Shown piece by piece: positions 54,122 through 62,625 of a stretch of DNA of 64,000 bases (position 1 is the first letter of the stretch; every line of letters begins with the position of its first letter). This DNA is from Mucilaginibacter jinjuensis. GTDB taxonomy: Bacteria > Bacteroidota > Bacteroidia > Sphingobacteriales > Sphingobacteriaceae. The DNA is taken from NCBI RefSeq assembly GCF_028596025.1, contig NZ_CP117167.1:3782001-3846000 (forward strand), read 5' to 3'. Position numbers and translations under genes: made by a program. Under the pieces are notes generated by a model. The model made no database searches. It had not been told where the DNA came from and saw nothing but the letters and a program-made list of their open reading frames with translations.

Positions 54122-57100
54122 TTACGGTTTTTCGAGTGACGAAACTAACGTCGATAGAAACTCAGGCTGATTACTGGTTAACTGACCAGAGAACTGCCAT
54201 TTGCCTTCAACCTGGATCAGTTTGATCAGGAAGTGGTTCCAGCCCTGGCGCAAAGGCAACTCTTTAGATTGCGACTTCCCATCGGCATAGCTCCCGGTAC
54301 GGCTATTATTGATTACCATTTTTCCATTCAGAAAAACCTGTGCAGCATCACTCGCCGCCACCTTCATTTTCACAACCGGGATATTAGGTTCTATCAATAA
54401 ATCTTCCAGTGATCTTGAACTCGACACCCAGAAACTAAGGTAAGCAACAGCATGGTCCTTGGGTCCGTTGGTTTTTAGCGCTGACAGATCTGCTACCTTA
54501 TTTTCATTGACTATTGGGCTCCAAACCTTGTCGTTAACAACAACTCCTTCACGCATTTTTTCGCCTTGCGCCGGATCGACAAAATGAGCGGCCTCTCCAT
54601 CAGTTAGGGACTTGACAGGAAAATTTCCTAAAAACAACTCGCGCACTATTGTACCATCTTTCGATAAGGGTTGATCTGCACTATTTGCTAAATCAATAGG
54701 TATACCGGCATTAATTAATAACTGTTTTACCAACTTTTGTGCCTTTGCCAGTTTAGGTGCCGATGGCAGTGTTGTGATGATTAAAGTACCATTGCCAATT
54801 TGCTTTTTAATAAGCACTACGCCTGATGGCTTAGCCTCCCGTTCAGAGCGAACGATCATTGCCGTTTTAGCATACTCAGCCTGCTTGTTCCATTTCAGCC
54901 AATCGGTATGGTTTACTTCGAGTAACACATTGCTTTGTTTAACCAACGGGCCAACCAATCCACAAGTCACAACCTCGGCTGGCTTTAATTCTGAAAAATA
55001 CAAATCGGCATTGCTAATACCCGACGTCAAACTGTCTTTTACAACAGGCAGCAAGCCAGAGCCACTACGGTTTGTAATGGATAACGGAGCTGGCAGTAAG
55101 GTGTTCAGCTCTTGCAACTTTGTACTGTCTGCTGCCCAAACCCACACTGTGCCTCCATTATGCAGCACCTTATCAATTACCGCTTTACTATTTTCTTTAG
55201 GCGGATGTGCCCCATCAACAAAAAGCATTTGTGGAACGGTTCCTTTACCTACCTTATTTAAGGGTACACCTATTTTTTTCAATTCTGCCGAAAGCGTACT
55301 ACTCTCGCCAGCGATAACATTTAATGATTTAACGGCCGGGCGAGGTTTCGCGACAGCAACAATGAGCTTCTTAGCTACCCATTTATCTTCACCAACAAGC
55401 GGTTCGGCACCGGCATCTTTAATGGCTTCAAACAATGGCCAGGTTTCGTAAAGTGGTAATGCAGGATCATAACCTGGATTTAAGGTTGTAGTATACGGAC
55501 CGAGCCTTTCGGGTTGCACACCTGGCTGGTTTTCTTTAAATGCTGTAAACCAAATCCCGTCGCTTAATTTCGGCGGTCGCATTGTATCCCTCAAACCCAA
55601 AGGCAAAGGTTTCAAACCGTACCAAACCATGTTAAATACACTGCGGTAAATAGCATTACGTTTACGCTCGTTAACTAAAATCTGGTACGAATCAGCAGCT
55701 ACACCTTCCATTCTGCCTAAAAAGGATTCATAAGCACGGTCGCCATTGGTTTCAGCTACTTGTTCGGGCGTACCATAGTAGGCATTGCCGGCCTCGCCTA
55801 CACCCCAGGGCTTTCCGCTTTTCTGTCCCCGATCCATAGCAGCGGGGCCGCCATAATGCACAATATAATCGGGGAAACGGCCTTCGCCATCATCTTCGCC
55901 ATCGGCAGAAACCCATGGTCGTGATGGATCAAGCCTCCGGCAAATATCTGCCCAAATGCCGTAATATTTCACCAAAGTATCTTTTACACCCGATGGGTTG
56001 TGCATTACATTGGTTACCACTGGCATTACTTCATTTGATACACTCCAGCCAAAAACACTGGGGTGGTTTCTATCCCGAATAACCAATTCTGCAACATGGT
56101 TTTTGGTATCAGCCCAATAATGCTGGTCGTCCATTTTAGGGCCACCATCACTGGCCCAAATTGCAGTTTCATCGAGCACTAAAATGCCCATTTCATCGGC
56201 TACATCGAGGTAAAAAGATGGATAAGGTTGTGCATGCAAACGCACCGCGTTTAAATTGGCATTACGCATAGCCGTAAACCAGGGCACAGCATACCTACGC
56301 GTCATTTGCGGGATACCCATAAAATGCCAGGAGTCGCCTTTCATTACGATAGGCTTTCCATTCAGCAGCACTTTATTGCCTTCAAACGTGATTTCGCGCC
56401 AGCCGAACCTTGTATATTTTTGATCGATCGTTTTTCCGTTAATGTTAGTTTTCAAAACTAAGCCATATAAGTTAGGATCATCGGTCGACCAATTCTTTAA
56501 CCGCCCCTTCACATCTGCCGATAACATAATTTTATTTTCGCCGGGATGCAGTTTAACTTTCACAACAGGAAGAGTAAGCGAAGCATCAGTCGCCAAAGCT
56601 GTAACCGGATCAGCATCCTCATCAATAGAATGATTTTTACGGCCAATGCATTGAAACACATCCCCGCCAATAACAGCATCAATAGTTTGGCTATTTTGGT
56701 TGATTATAGTTGCTTCCACCTGTAACTTATCTTCACGCAGTTTAGGTTGGATGTAGACATTAGCCGTATAGGTCTGCGGCAATGCTTCAAGGTAAACATC
56801 CTGCCATATCCCTGCAATATGCTGCCCCCAGAATGAGCCTGCCTGGTATGTTCTGCGGCCATACTCTCCCCTTTTATCAAAAAGCGAGGCCTTACGGATG
56901 CCAACAGCTATTTCATTCTGCGCACCGGGATGGATAAGGTTGGTAACATCAATATCAAACGGCAAAAAGATACCGAAATGATGACCTGCAGATTTACCAT
57001 TGATTAAAAACTCGGCATCACCGGCAACGGCTTCAAAATGTAAAACTATTCTCTTTCCATCCCATTTTTGAGGCACGATGAAATTGCGCTTCAGCCAGCC

Positions 57101-57469
57101 CATTTTTATAGTTTCCCATAGTTTGGGATAGCTTGGATAAGTGCGAAAATCGCCGCCCTCGCCGTGATTATCGGCAAAGCTATTCACGTTCCAGGGCGAT
57201 GGTATACGGATCGGGGTTTTATTCCAACCTTCATTCCTCATTGCCGGTAATTCTGGTGTTGGATCAATACCCTCTTTAAAACCGGCAGGTAACTCAACAG
57301 GCTGAAATTGCCATGATCCATTAAGGCATAGATCGTCACGATATGGTTTCTCGGCCGGTTTCACCAGGCTTTCAGATGGTGCAAATGTGCCCGTATATTC
57401 CTGGTGCTGGCTATAACCCAGTACAGGAAATAATGCTAAAATCAATCCCGCAAAAAATCTTTTATTCAT
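54122..57469 (-). CDS. GH2-family beta-glycosidase (1115 aa)
   Basis: Secreted (LILALFPVLGYS-Q). Jelly-roll sugar-binding domain (LNGSWQFQPVEL; GWLKRNFIVP; VAGDAEFLINGKSAGHH), Ig-like domain, and TIM barrel from about 365 (VLLNGKPIVMKGDSWHFMG). Acid/base E480 in HPSVFGWSVSNEV; nucleophile candidate E559 in KPWGVGEAGNAYYG. The last 450 residues hold a flavodoxin-like segment (TVWVWAADSTKL) and an end module (VFLNGKMVINNSRTGSYADG). GH2 covers beta-galactosidase, beta-mannosidase and beta-glucuronidase; none is decided here. Last gene of a GH2, GH71/99-like, GH2 operon (9-bp gap) ending at a bidirectional terminator. Confidence 0.9.
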   Translation of the reverse strand: MNKRFFAGLILALFPVLGYSQHQEYTGTFAPSESLVKPAEKPYRDDLCLNGSWQFQPVELPAGFKEGIDPTPELPAMRNEGWNKTPIRIPSPWNVNSFADNHGEGGDFRTYPSYPKLWETIKMGWLKRNFIVPQKWDGKRIVLHFEAVAGDAEFLINGKSAGHHFGIFLPFDIDVTNLIHPGAQNEIAVGIRKASLFDKRGEYGRRTYQAGSFWGQHIAGIWQDVYLEALPQTYTANVYIQPKLREDKLQVEATIINQNSQTIDAVIGGDVFQCIGRKNHSIDEDADPVTALATDASLTLPVVKVKLHPGENKIMLSADVKGRLKNWSTDDPNLYGLVLKTNINGKTIDQKYTRFGWREITFEGNKVLLNGKPIVMKGDSWHFMGIPQMTRRYAVPWFTAMRNANLNAVRLHAQPYPSFYLDVADEMGILVLDETAIWASDGGPKMDDQHYWADTKNHVAELVIRDRNHPSVFGWSVSNEVMPVVTNVMHNPSGVKDTLVKYYGIWADICRRLDPSRPWVSADGEDDGEGRFPDYIVHYGGPAAMDRGQKSGKPWGVGEAGNAYYGTPEQVAETNGDRAYESFLGRMEGVAADSYQILVNERKRNAIYRSVFNMVWYGLKPLPLGLRDTMRPPKLSDGIWFTAFKENQPGVQPERLGPYTTTLNPGYDPALPLYETWPLFEAIKDAGAEPLVGEDKWVAKKLIVAVAKPRPAVKSLNVIAGESSTLSAELKKIGVPLNKVGKGTVPQMLFVDGAHPPKENSKAVIDKVLHNGGTVWVWAADSTKLQELNTLLPAPLSITNRSGSGLLPVVKDSLTSGISNADLYFSELKPAEVVTCGLVGPLVKQSNVLLEVNHTDWLKWNKQAEYAKTAMIVRSEREAKPSGVVLIKKQIGNGTLIITTLPSAPKLAKAQKLVKQLLINAGIPIDLANSADQPLSKDGTIVRELFLGNFPVKSLTDGEAAHFVDPAQGEKMREGVVVNDKVWSPIVNENKVADLSALKTNGPKDHAVAYLSFWVSSSRSLEDLLIEPNIPVVKMKVAASDAAQVFLNGKMVINNSRTGSYADGKSQSKELPLRQGWNHFLIKLIQVEGKWQFSGQLTSNQPEFLSTLVSSLEKP

Positions 57470-57478
57470 AGCTAAGTA

Positions 57479-58789
57479 TTAGTTATTCTTTAAATAAGCC
57501 GGGATTTGATTCGTATTTTTTTGTCGACCACGAAGAATATCACTCGTACCTTCTGCCAAACGCAAATACCAATCTGAAGGTAAAGTAATCCCGTCTTGGT
57601 CTGCCGAAATAAACTTACCATGCACCGGTTTTTGAGCAGCGGTTGGTGCCAGTTTGTACATGGCCGTGCCTTCATCAACCTCATCATACATGGCAATGTA
57701 AACCATATTTACACCGGCACTTAACACGTTGTACGATTGATGCCAGTAAAACGCCCCGCCATTGCGCGGGATCTGGTTAAACGGCGATTTGCCATGCCTT
57801 AAATTATACCAGGAGAAGCCGGGGAAAATAACGGGGAGGTAATCGATCTTTTTCTGATCGCAATAGGATTTATCGGGCACAATATCATTGTTCATAAAAC
57901 GATCTGTACTTGCTTCATCGTGATACCGGCCAACCGCCCAAGGACTTAAAACATCCAGTTTGTCATAAACTGCTTTCCACTCGCTGCTGTGTGTTAGCCA
58001 GTTATCATTTACCCCGCCCATAATAGTGGCCTGGTATTTTTTGGGTGCGGTGGCATGGAACCAGTTCAATAAGGAATCCGTCTGTGCAGCAGTAGCAAAT
58101 TTGGTATGATCAAAACCAATACCCCAGATAGCCAGTAGCGGACGGCCTTTATGGTGCAAATAACTTTTGCTTTTGGTAACTTCCAGCGAATCGACCAGTT
58201 GTTTCCAGTCGTTCATCAGCTCACTCTTCCAATTTGGTCCAGCACCCGATATGTCATACATGATACAAAACACTCGTTGGTATTTCTCGCTGGCTTTTTT
58301 CACGTTCAATACCACCTGGTTAAAATGTTTACGGCCTCCCGGCTGCCTCACATCGGTTACAAAGCGTTGCTCAAAAACGCCATCGAGGTTATGCTCTTTC
58401 ATCCATTTAAAATGCACATCTACCGTACCATATTTATAGGCCGAGTAAAGCATTGCCTTAGTACCATCAGGATACTTCATATTGGTAGCTTCGGTTACGT
58501 ATTTAGGGTACTCGCGCATATCCGGCCAAACATCAAAGTTTGCATTGGCCGAATCGGGCGAGCTACGGCCAAACCAGTGTCGCCAAACATGGTTGCCCGA
58601 GCCGTCATTGGGGGTAGCCTGCCAACCCTGATAACCAAACATTACTTTTTTATCGAGGGTTGATGGATCGGGGGTATAACCGGCTACCTGACTAAGAACC
58701 TGTCTGTTTGCAGGTTCTACTTTCATTTCACTACTAATGAAAGCAATTGCCGATGCCACTAAAATTGAGGTGATTAAACTGTTTTTCAT
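57479..58789 (-). CDS. GH71/99-like glycoside hydrolase, paralogue C
   Basis: 436 residues with an N-terminal signal segment (ITSILVASAIAFISSE). Landmarks match paralogues A and B: KVMFGYQGWQATPNDGS, NFDVWPDMREY, YSAYKYGTVDVHFKWMKEH, VFCIMYDISG, RPLLAIWGIGF. E370 and E373 lie in YDEVDEGTAMY, the same Glu-x-x-Glu spacing. Between the N-terminal motifs it carries a short insertion (GRSSPDSANANF) not seen in A. It is sandwiched between two GH2 genes (gaps 9 and 19 bp), so its product is probably used together with beta-linked side-chain removal. Activity is not established for this branch. Confidence 0.84.
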   Translation of the reverse strand: MKNSLITSILVASAIAFISSEMKVEPANRQVLSQVAGYTPDPSTLDKKVMFGYQGWQATPNDGSGNHVWRHWFGRSSPDSANANFDVWPDMREYPKYVTEATNMKYPDGTKAMLYSAYKYGTVDVHFKWMKEHNLDGVFEQRFVTDVRQPGGRKHFNQVVLNVKKASEKYQRVFCIMYDISGAGPNWKSELMNDWKQLVDSLEVTKSKSYLHHKGRPLLAIWGIGFDHTKFATAAQTDSLLNWFHATAPKKYQATIMGGVNDNWLTHSSEWKAVYDKLDVLSPWAVGRYHDEASTDRFMNNDIVPDKSYCDQKKIDYLPVIFPGFSWYNLRHGKSPFNQIPRNGGAFYWHQSYNVLSAGVNMVYIAMYDEVDEGTAMYKLAPTAAQKPVHGKFISADQDGITLPSDWYLRLAEGTSDILRGRQKNTNQIPAYLKNN

Positions 58790-58808
58790 AGGTTGTTAGT
58801 TTAAATGA

Positions 58809-61800
58809 TTATTGGGCAAGATCTGTCAGCATATTAATTAATAATTTACCGGCTACAGGATCGGTCAAGGTTTTATCCAATCGCATTTGCGAAAGGATTA
58901 CATTGCCAATTTTCACAATCGGGAAACCTTTGATTTTATCCAGGCGGCTCATCCTTTCGTTTACATCGCCCGGCAAATAGCCATGCACTTTGGTGAAAGA
59001 TGCCAGTTGTACCACATTTTCATTCCTGTTGATACGGAAAGCTCCAGCCATTACTGATGGCAGTTCGCGTTCATTATTATTAAAATTGCGGAGATCTAAA
59101 GGTTCTAAACCATTATAAATTGGTGATTCGGGGATTTCCATATTAGTTACCTCGCCATCTTCTTTTACAATACTTCTGATATACTCAGGATAAAGGGTGT
59201 GCACAAAATTGCCACAGCCGGAAAGCAATACATGCTTGCCTGATGCCAGTAAGGTTTTGATCTGCGCAGTTTCAGCAGTGTTAGTGTTCAGGGAATTAAG
59301 TCCTGACAGGATATAAACATCGGCCTTTTGTTGAAGATCAGCAACGGTGTTAGCCGAAGTATACTTCACACCTAAAAAACTGAGTGCTTCGTTAATTCCT
59401 TTATTTTTATCGAGCACCAGGATCTTTTTGTTATTAAGTACATCTGCGTTAAGATCATTTTTATTCATCAATAACAGATCATAACTATTTTCTGAAACCT
59501 TTTTACCGTTTTCTATTAACGTTAATAATAACTTACTATCAACACGATTTTGTGGTAAGTTAACAGGAATAGTGATTTGTGGATCAATCCATTTGCGGCC
59601 ATAATGTTCAACCGTTGGTATTGGCAATTCGCCGGTGGCAATTTGGTGATTATCGTTACCAACCAATTCCCATTTCAGGGTAGACGGGCCTACTGCTGTA
59701 CCGTCTTCTTTATCATTAACAATACAGATCTGCGTTGGCAATTTGGCACCTGCATAAAAGTGCCTGCCCCAAAATTCTGCTGTGACTAATACCGGCTGCA
59801 AGGCCTTTTTCATTTCATAATAAACCGGCCAGGGCTTAATTTCATTAACCATATCTACATTGGCAAACCAGGTTAAGGTGGAGAAATGCAGGATCCCTGC
59901 CGAGCGGTCATCAGTACGGCGAAGCGCTTCGCCCAGCTCTTTTGAAATAAAAGCCTGCGTGGTTAAATAGTATTTAGGATCGTTATACTCGTATGCGAAC
60001 TTACCCACCAGCGAAGCTGGATTTTGATGCACGTAGGTGTAATAACGTGTAGGGTGACCGGTTTCGTCAGTATAGCCGGTCGACATTTCCTGCGATATAA
60101 GCGGCCTGCCATCATTCTTGTTATTCTTTTGCCATTCGCCTTTAAAGAATTTAAACATCGAATAATCATACCAGTTATAATAAGCATGTGGGTCGTCTAT
60201 ATCTCCATCGTCTATATCTTTATAAAAGTCGGCCCCAAATCTTTTGGTATTGCGGCGGTAGTTAGAATCAAAAACAATAGGCCGGCTTGGATCAATCGTC
60301 CGCATGGTTTTTACTACATCAGAAATGGTTTTCATTTTGATCTTGGCCCTTTCATCGTCCGGATCGTTATCATAAAACTTCATTTCGTTGTTCATCGTCC
60401 AGATCAGTAATGAAGGATGGTTGCGGTACTTTTTAATGAGATCGTAAAACTCATTTTTCCACAAATTCACCAGCTCTGGTGCAGGCATACTGCTTTCCAA
60501 AAACAACCATGGCCAGGTGCCTTCGTAACTCACCCCTATCCCATCCTCGTCTGATGCATTCATCCAGATCTCATTGTAAGGCACAGTGTGGGTACGGGTA
60601 ACCATAATATTGCCCTGCCTCATTAACTGGTTAAATTTATGGGCCATTGCTGTATCATTAGGTACCAACGGCGCAGCGGTTTGGTTACCGCCACGCAGCC
60701 AGTAACGCTTACCATTAAGGTAGAAATAATCGCCATCCACCTTAAAAGTTCGGAAGCCCGAACGGATGATTTTTTCATCAATCTGCTTACCATCATTATT
60801 TGCCAAATCAAACTTAAAATCATAAAGATTAGGATAGTCGGGCGACCAAAGCTTTGGCTTTAACCCATCAATGTTATAGGTAAAGGTTTTAGTTTCACCG
60901 GCTTTTAATGACAGTTGCTTTAAAGATGCTGCATTATACAAGTCATCTTTAAATTTCACTCCATTAATACCTGTTGAAATTGAGAATGATGTTTGATTGG
61001 CTTCATTATTTTTAACCGTAACATTAAACTCTGCACCGGTAAGTGTGGGTTTAATAAATACGTCCTCTATCCTTACAGGATTGGTAATTGTAAGCGTAAC
61101 CGGTTGCCAGATCCCCGCAGGATCGTCCTGAAAGAAGCCGTGAGCCAGATCCTTTACCATTTTTTGGGTTACTTCAACCGTTACGGCAACACCGGCAATT
61201 TTATTGGCATCTTTAATATCCTTCACATAATCACGGATCACTTTTACCGCTATGAGATTTTTACCGGGTTTTAGCATACTGCTTACATCCAGTTTAAAAT
61301 CGCCGAACATGCCTACGTGGCTGCCTGCTTTTTTACCGTTCACCCAAACCTCTGCTACTTTTGATACAGCATCGAAAGTCAGTTCTAAATGTTTTCCCTT
61401 TATATTATCCGGCAAATTCAGCCATTGGCGATACCAGCCTATGGCAGTTTTTTTATAATCGAAAGTGTAAGCTTCGCACCTGTCCAAATCTTTCTGATAG
61501 TAATTATCGGCCACGCCTTTACTCGCGGTGTTATACGCTTCGCCATGTTGCCATACGCGCAGTGGGTTCCAGAAATTGGGGACTGTCATTACATGCCAGT
61601 CTTTATCGCTATGAGATGGAGATGTGGCATCTGTTTCATCACTTACTTCATAACCGGGCGAAAACAACCAGCGGCCATCAAGTGAAATGTCATTGCGGCC
61701 TTCAGCAACTTGTTTAACTTCTATTGGTCTATATTCAGATCGTTGCTTTTTGCGTAATGCAACTTTATCAACAGATACAGGCTCCCATTCCTCAACCGGC

Positions 61801-62423
61801 TGGCGCAATAGTGCATTTTTACTGAGCGATGTAATACTAAGCTCTTTAAACTCATTGGCAATCCAACTACCGCCTAAAGTAACTTTACCTGCCGGGGCAA
61901 GATGGCTTAATTTATCAACCACATCTATACGTGGCAGCTTTTCATTATTGAGGTAAACACGGATCCGGTTACCGGCAATCTGGATTTTAAAATCATACCA
62001 TGTGCCCGGTTCCGGATGGAAATCAAGCTCGCGCAAAGCCAGGAAATCATCAGAACCCATATAACCCAAACGGGCCAGGTATAGAAACTTTTCGTTCCCA
62101 CCTTTCAGCATCAGGATGTAACGATCGTCGCGATTGGCAGCGCGGAACCCGGCACAAAGCTGTACCTGTTTAGCGGTATCGGGTACACGGCCTTTAAACT
62201 TAATCTCGTAATCGGCCCAGCTGTTTTCGCCGAAACATAGGTAAGCATCGCGGGTAGTTAGTGTATTGTTTTTAACGTCTGTTATGCCGCGGCCAATTTT
62301 TTCATATTTGGTGGTTGGGGTGTTAAAACTTTCTTCCAGATGAATATTTCTCTGGGCAAAAAGCTGACATGTGGTTAGAATTAGAAATAATGTGGTTAGT
62401 ACTGTACTAAAAGTTCTTCTCAT
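58809..62423 (-). CDS. GH2-family beta-glycosidase with N-terminal ConA-like module (1204 aa)
   Basis: I place the start at the ATG at 62423 (MRRTFSTVLTTLFLILTTC); the frame continues to a TTG at 62450 that would sit too close to the phased box. A ConA/3-keto-disaccharide-hydrolase-like sandwich occupies about 25-200 (SWADYEIKFKGRVPDTAKQ, WYDFKIQIAGNRIRVYLNNE). GH2 proper starts near 240 (DISLDGRWLFSPGY; AEVWVNGKKAGSHVG), with acid/base E680 in HPSLLIWTMNNEM and nucleophile candidate E779 in RPLISQEMSTGY. A C-terminal domain follows. First gene of a three-gene operon, divergent from GH31. Confidence 0.9.
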   Translation of the reverse strand: MRRTFSTVLTTLFLILTTCQLFAQRNIHLEESFNTPTTKYEKIGRGITDVKNNTLTTRDAYLCFGENSWADYEIKFKGRVPDTAKQVQLCAGFRAANRDDRYILMLKGGNEKFLYLARLGYMGSDDFLALRELDFHPEPGTWYDFKIQIAGNRIRVYLNNEKLPRIDVVDKLSHLAPAGKVTLGGSWIANEFKELSITSLSKNALLRQPVEEWEPVSVDKVALRKKQRSEYRPIEVKQVAEGRNDISLDGRWLFSPGYEVSDETDATSPSHSDKDWHVMTVPNFWNPLRVWQHGEAYNTASKGVADNYYQKDLDRCEAYTFDYKKTAIGWYRQWLNLPDNIKGKHLELTFDAVSKVAEVWVNGKKAGSHVGMFGDFKLDVSSMLKPGKNLIAVKVIRDYVKDIKDANKIAGVAVTVEVTQKMVKDLAHGFFQDDPAGIWQPVTLTITNPVRIEDVFIKPTLTGAEFNVTVKNNEANQTSFSISTGINGVKFKDDLYNAASLKQLSLKAGETKTFTYNIDGLKPKLWSPDYPNLYDFKFDLANNDGKQIDEKIIRSGFRTFKVDGDYFYLNGKRYWLRGGNQTAAPLVPNDTAMAHKFNQLMRQGNIMVTRTHTVPYNEIWMNASDEDGIGVSYEGTWPWLFLESSMPAPELVNLWKNEFYDLIKKYRNHPSLLIWTMNNEMKFYDNDPDDERAKIKMKTISDVVKTMRTIDPSRPIVFDSNYRRNTKRFGADFYKDIDDGDIDDPHAYYNWYDYSMFKFFKGEWQKNNKNDGRPLISQEMSTGYTDETGHPTRYYTYVHQNPASLVGKFAYEYNDPKYYLTTQAFISKELGEALRRTDDRSAGILHFSTLTWFANVDMVNEIKPWPVYYEMKKALQPVLVTAEFWGRHFYAGAKLPTQICIVNDKEDGTAVGPSTLKWELVGNDNHQIATGELPIPTVEHYGRKWIDPQITIPVNLPQNRVDSKLLLTLIENGKKVSENSYDLLLMNKNDLNADVLNNKKILVLDKNKGINEALSFLGVKYTSANTVADLQQKADVYILSGLNSLNTNTAETAQIKTLLASGKHVLLSGCGNFVHTLYPEYIRSIVKEDGEVTNMEIPESPIYNGLEPLDLRNFNNNERELPSVMAGAFRINRNENVVQLASFTKVHGYLPGDVNERMSRLDKIKGFPIVKIGNVILSQMRLDKTLTDPVAGKLLINMLTDLAQ

Positions 62424-62462
62424 TTGGTGGCTGTATAATTGTTGCTGCAATTACTTTTAATC

Positions 62463-62491
62463 GTTTAATAAAAGGTTAATAAAGCCTTAAC
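62463..62491 (-). promoter_or_regulatory. 11-bp-phased PUL box before the GH2 operon
   Basis: Minus-strand units GTTAAGG (62485-62491), ATTAACC (62474-62480) and ATTAAAC (62463-62469), 11 bp apart, 39 bp before the ATG at 62423. A TAATTG lies near the -7 spacing but is a poor match. Confidence 0.65.
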
Positions 62492-62551
62492 CATCGTTGT
62501 ATATCATTTTTATTACACACAAACCGGGCAATTAATTGAGTTTGGGCACCA

Positions 62552-62596
62552 ATTAGTTTGTTATTAATGGTCTGTTAACCAAAGCCGCTTTCTTAG
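62552..62596 (+). promoter_or_regulatory. 11-bp-phased PUL box and -7 element before GH31, plus strand
   Basis: Plus-strand units ATTAGTT (62552-62558), ATTAATG (62563-62569) and GTTAACC (62574-62580), 11 bp apart. After an 8-bp spacer comes TTTCTTAG (62589-62596), a weak -7. The ATG at 62626 is 29 bp further. Orientation follows the gene, opposite to all other boxes. Confidence 0.65.
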
Positions 62597-62625
62597 CATT
62601 ATTCAAACCTTCCTAAATATTAATG

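Noticed and set aside
54774..55451. 225-codon frame on the plus strand
   Set aside because: Lies wholly inside the minus-strand GH2 gene, whose frame has clear domains; low-complexity Ser/Pro-rich translation typical of an opposite-strand shadow.
58151..58663. 170-codon frame on the plus strand
   Set aside because: Opposite-strand shadow of the GH71/99-like gene at 57479-58789.
62424..62450. TTG-initiated extension of the GH2 gene
   Set aside because: TTG start, poor signal peptide and only 12 bp from the phased box; the ATG at 62423 restores the usual distance.
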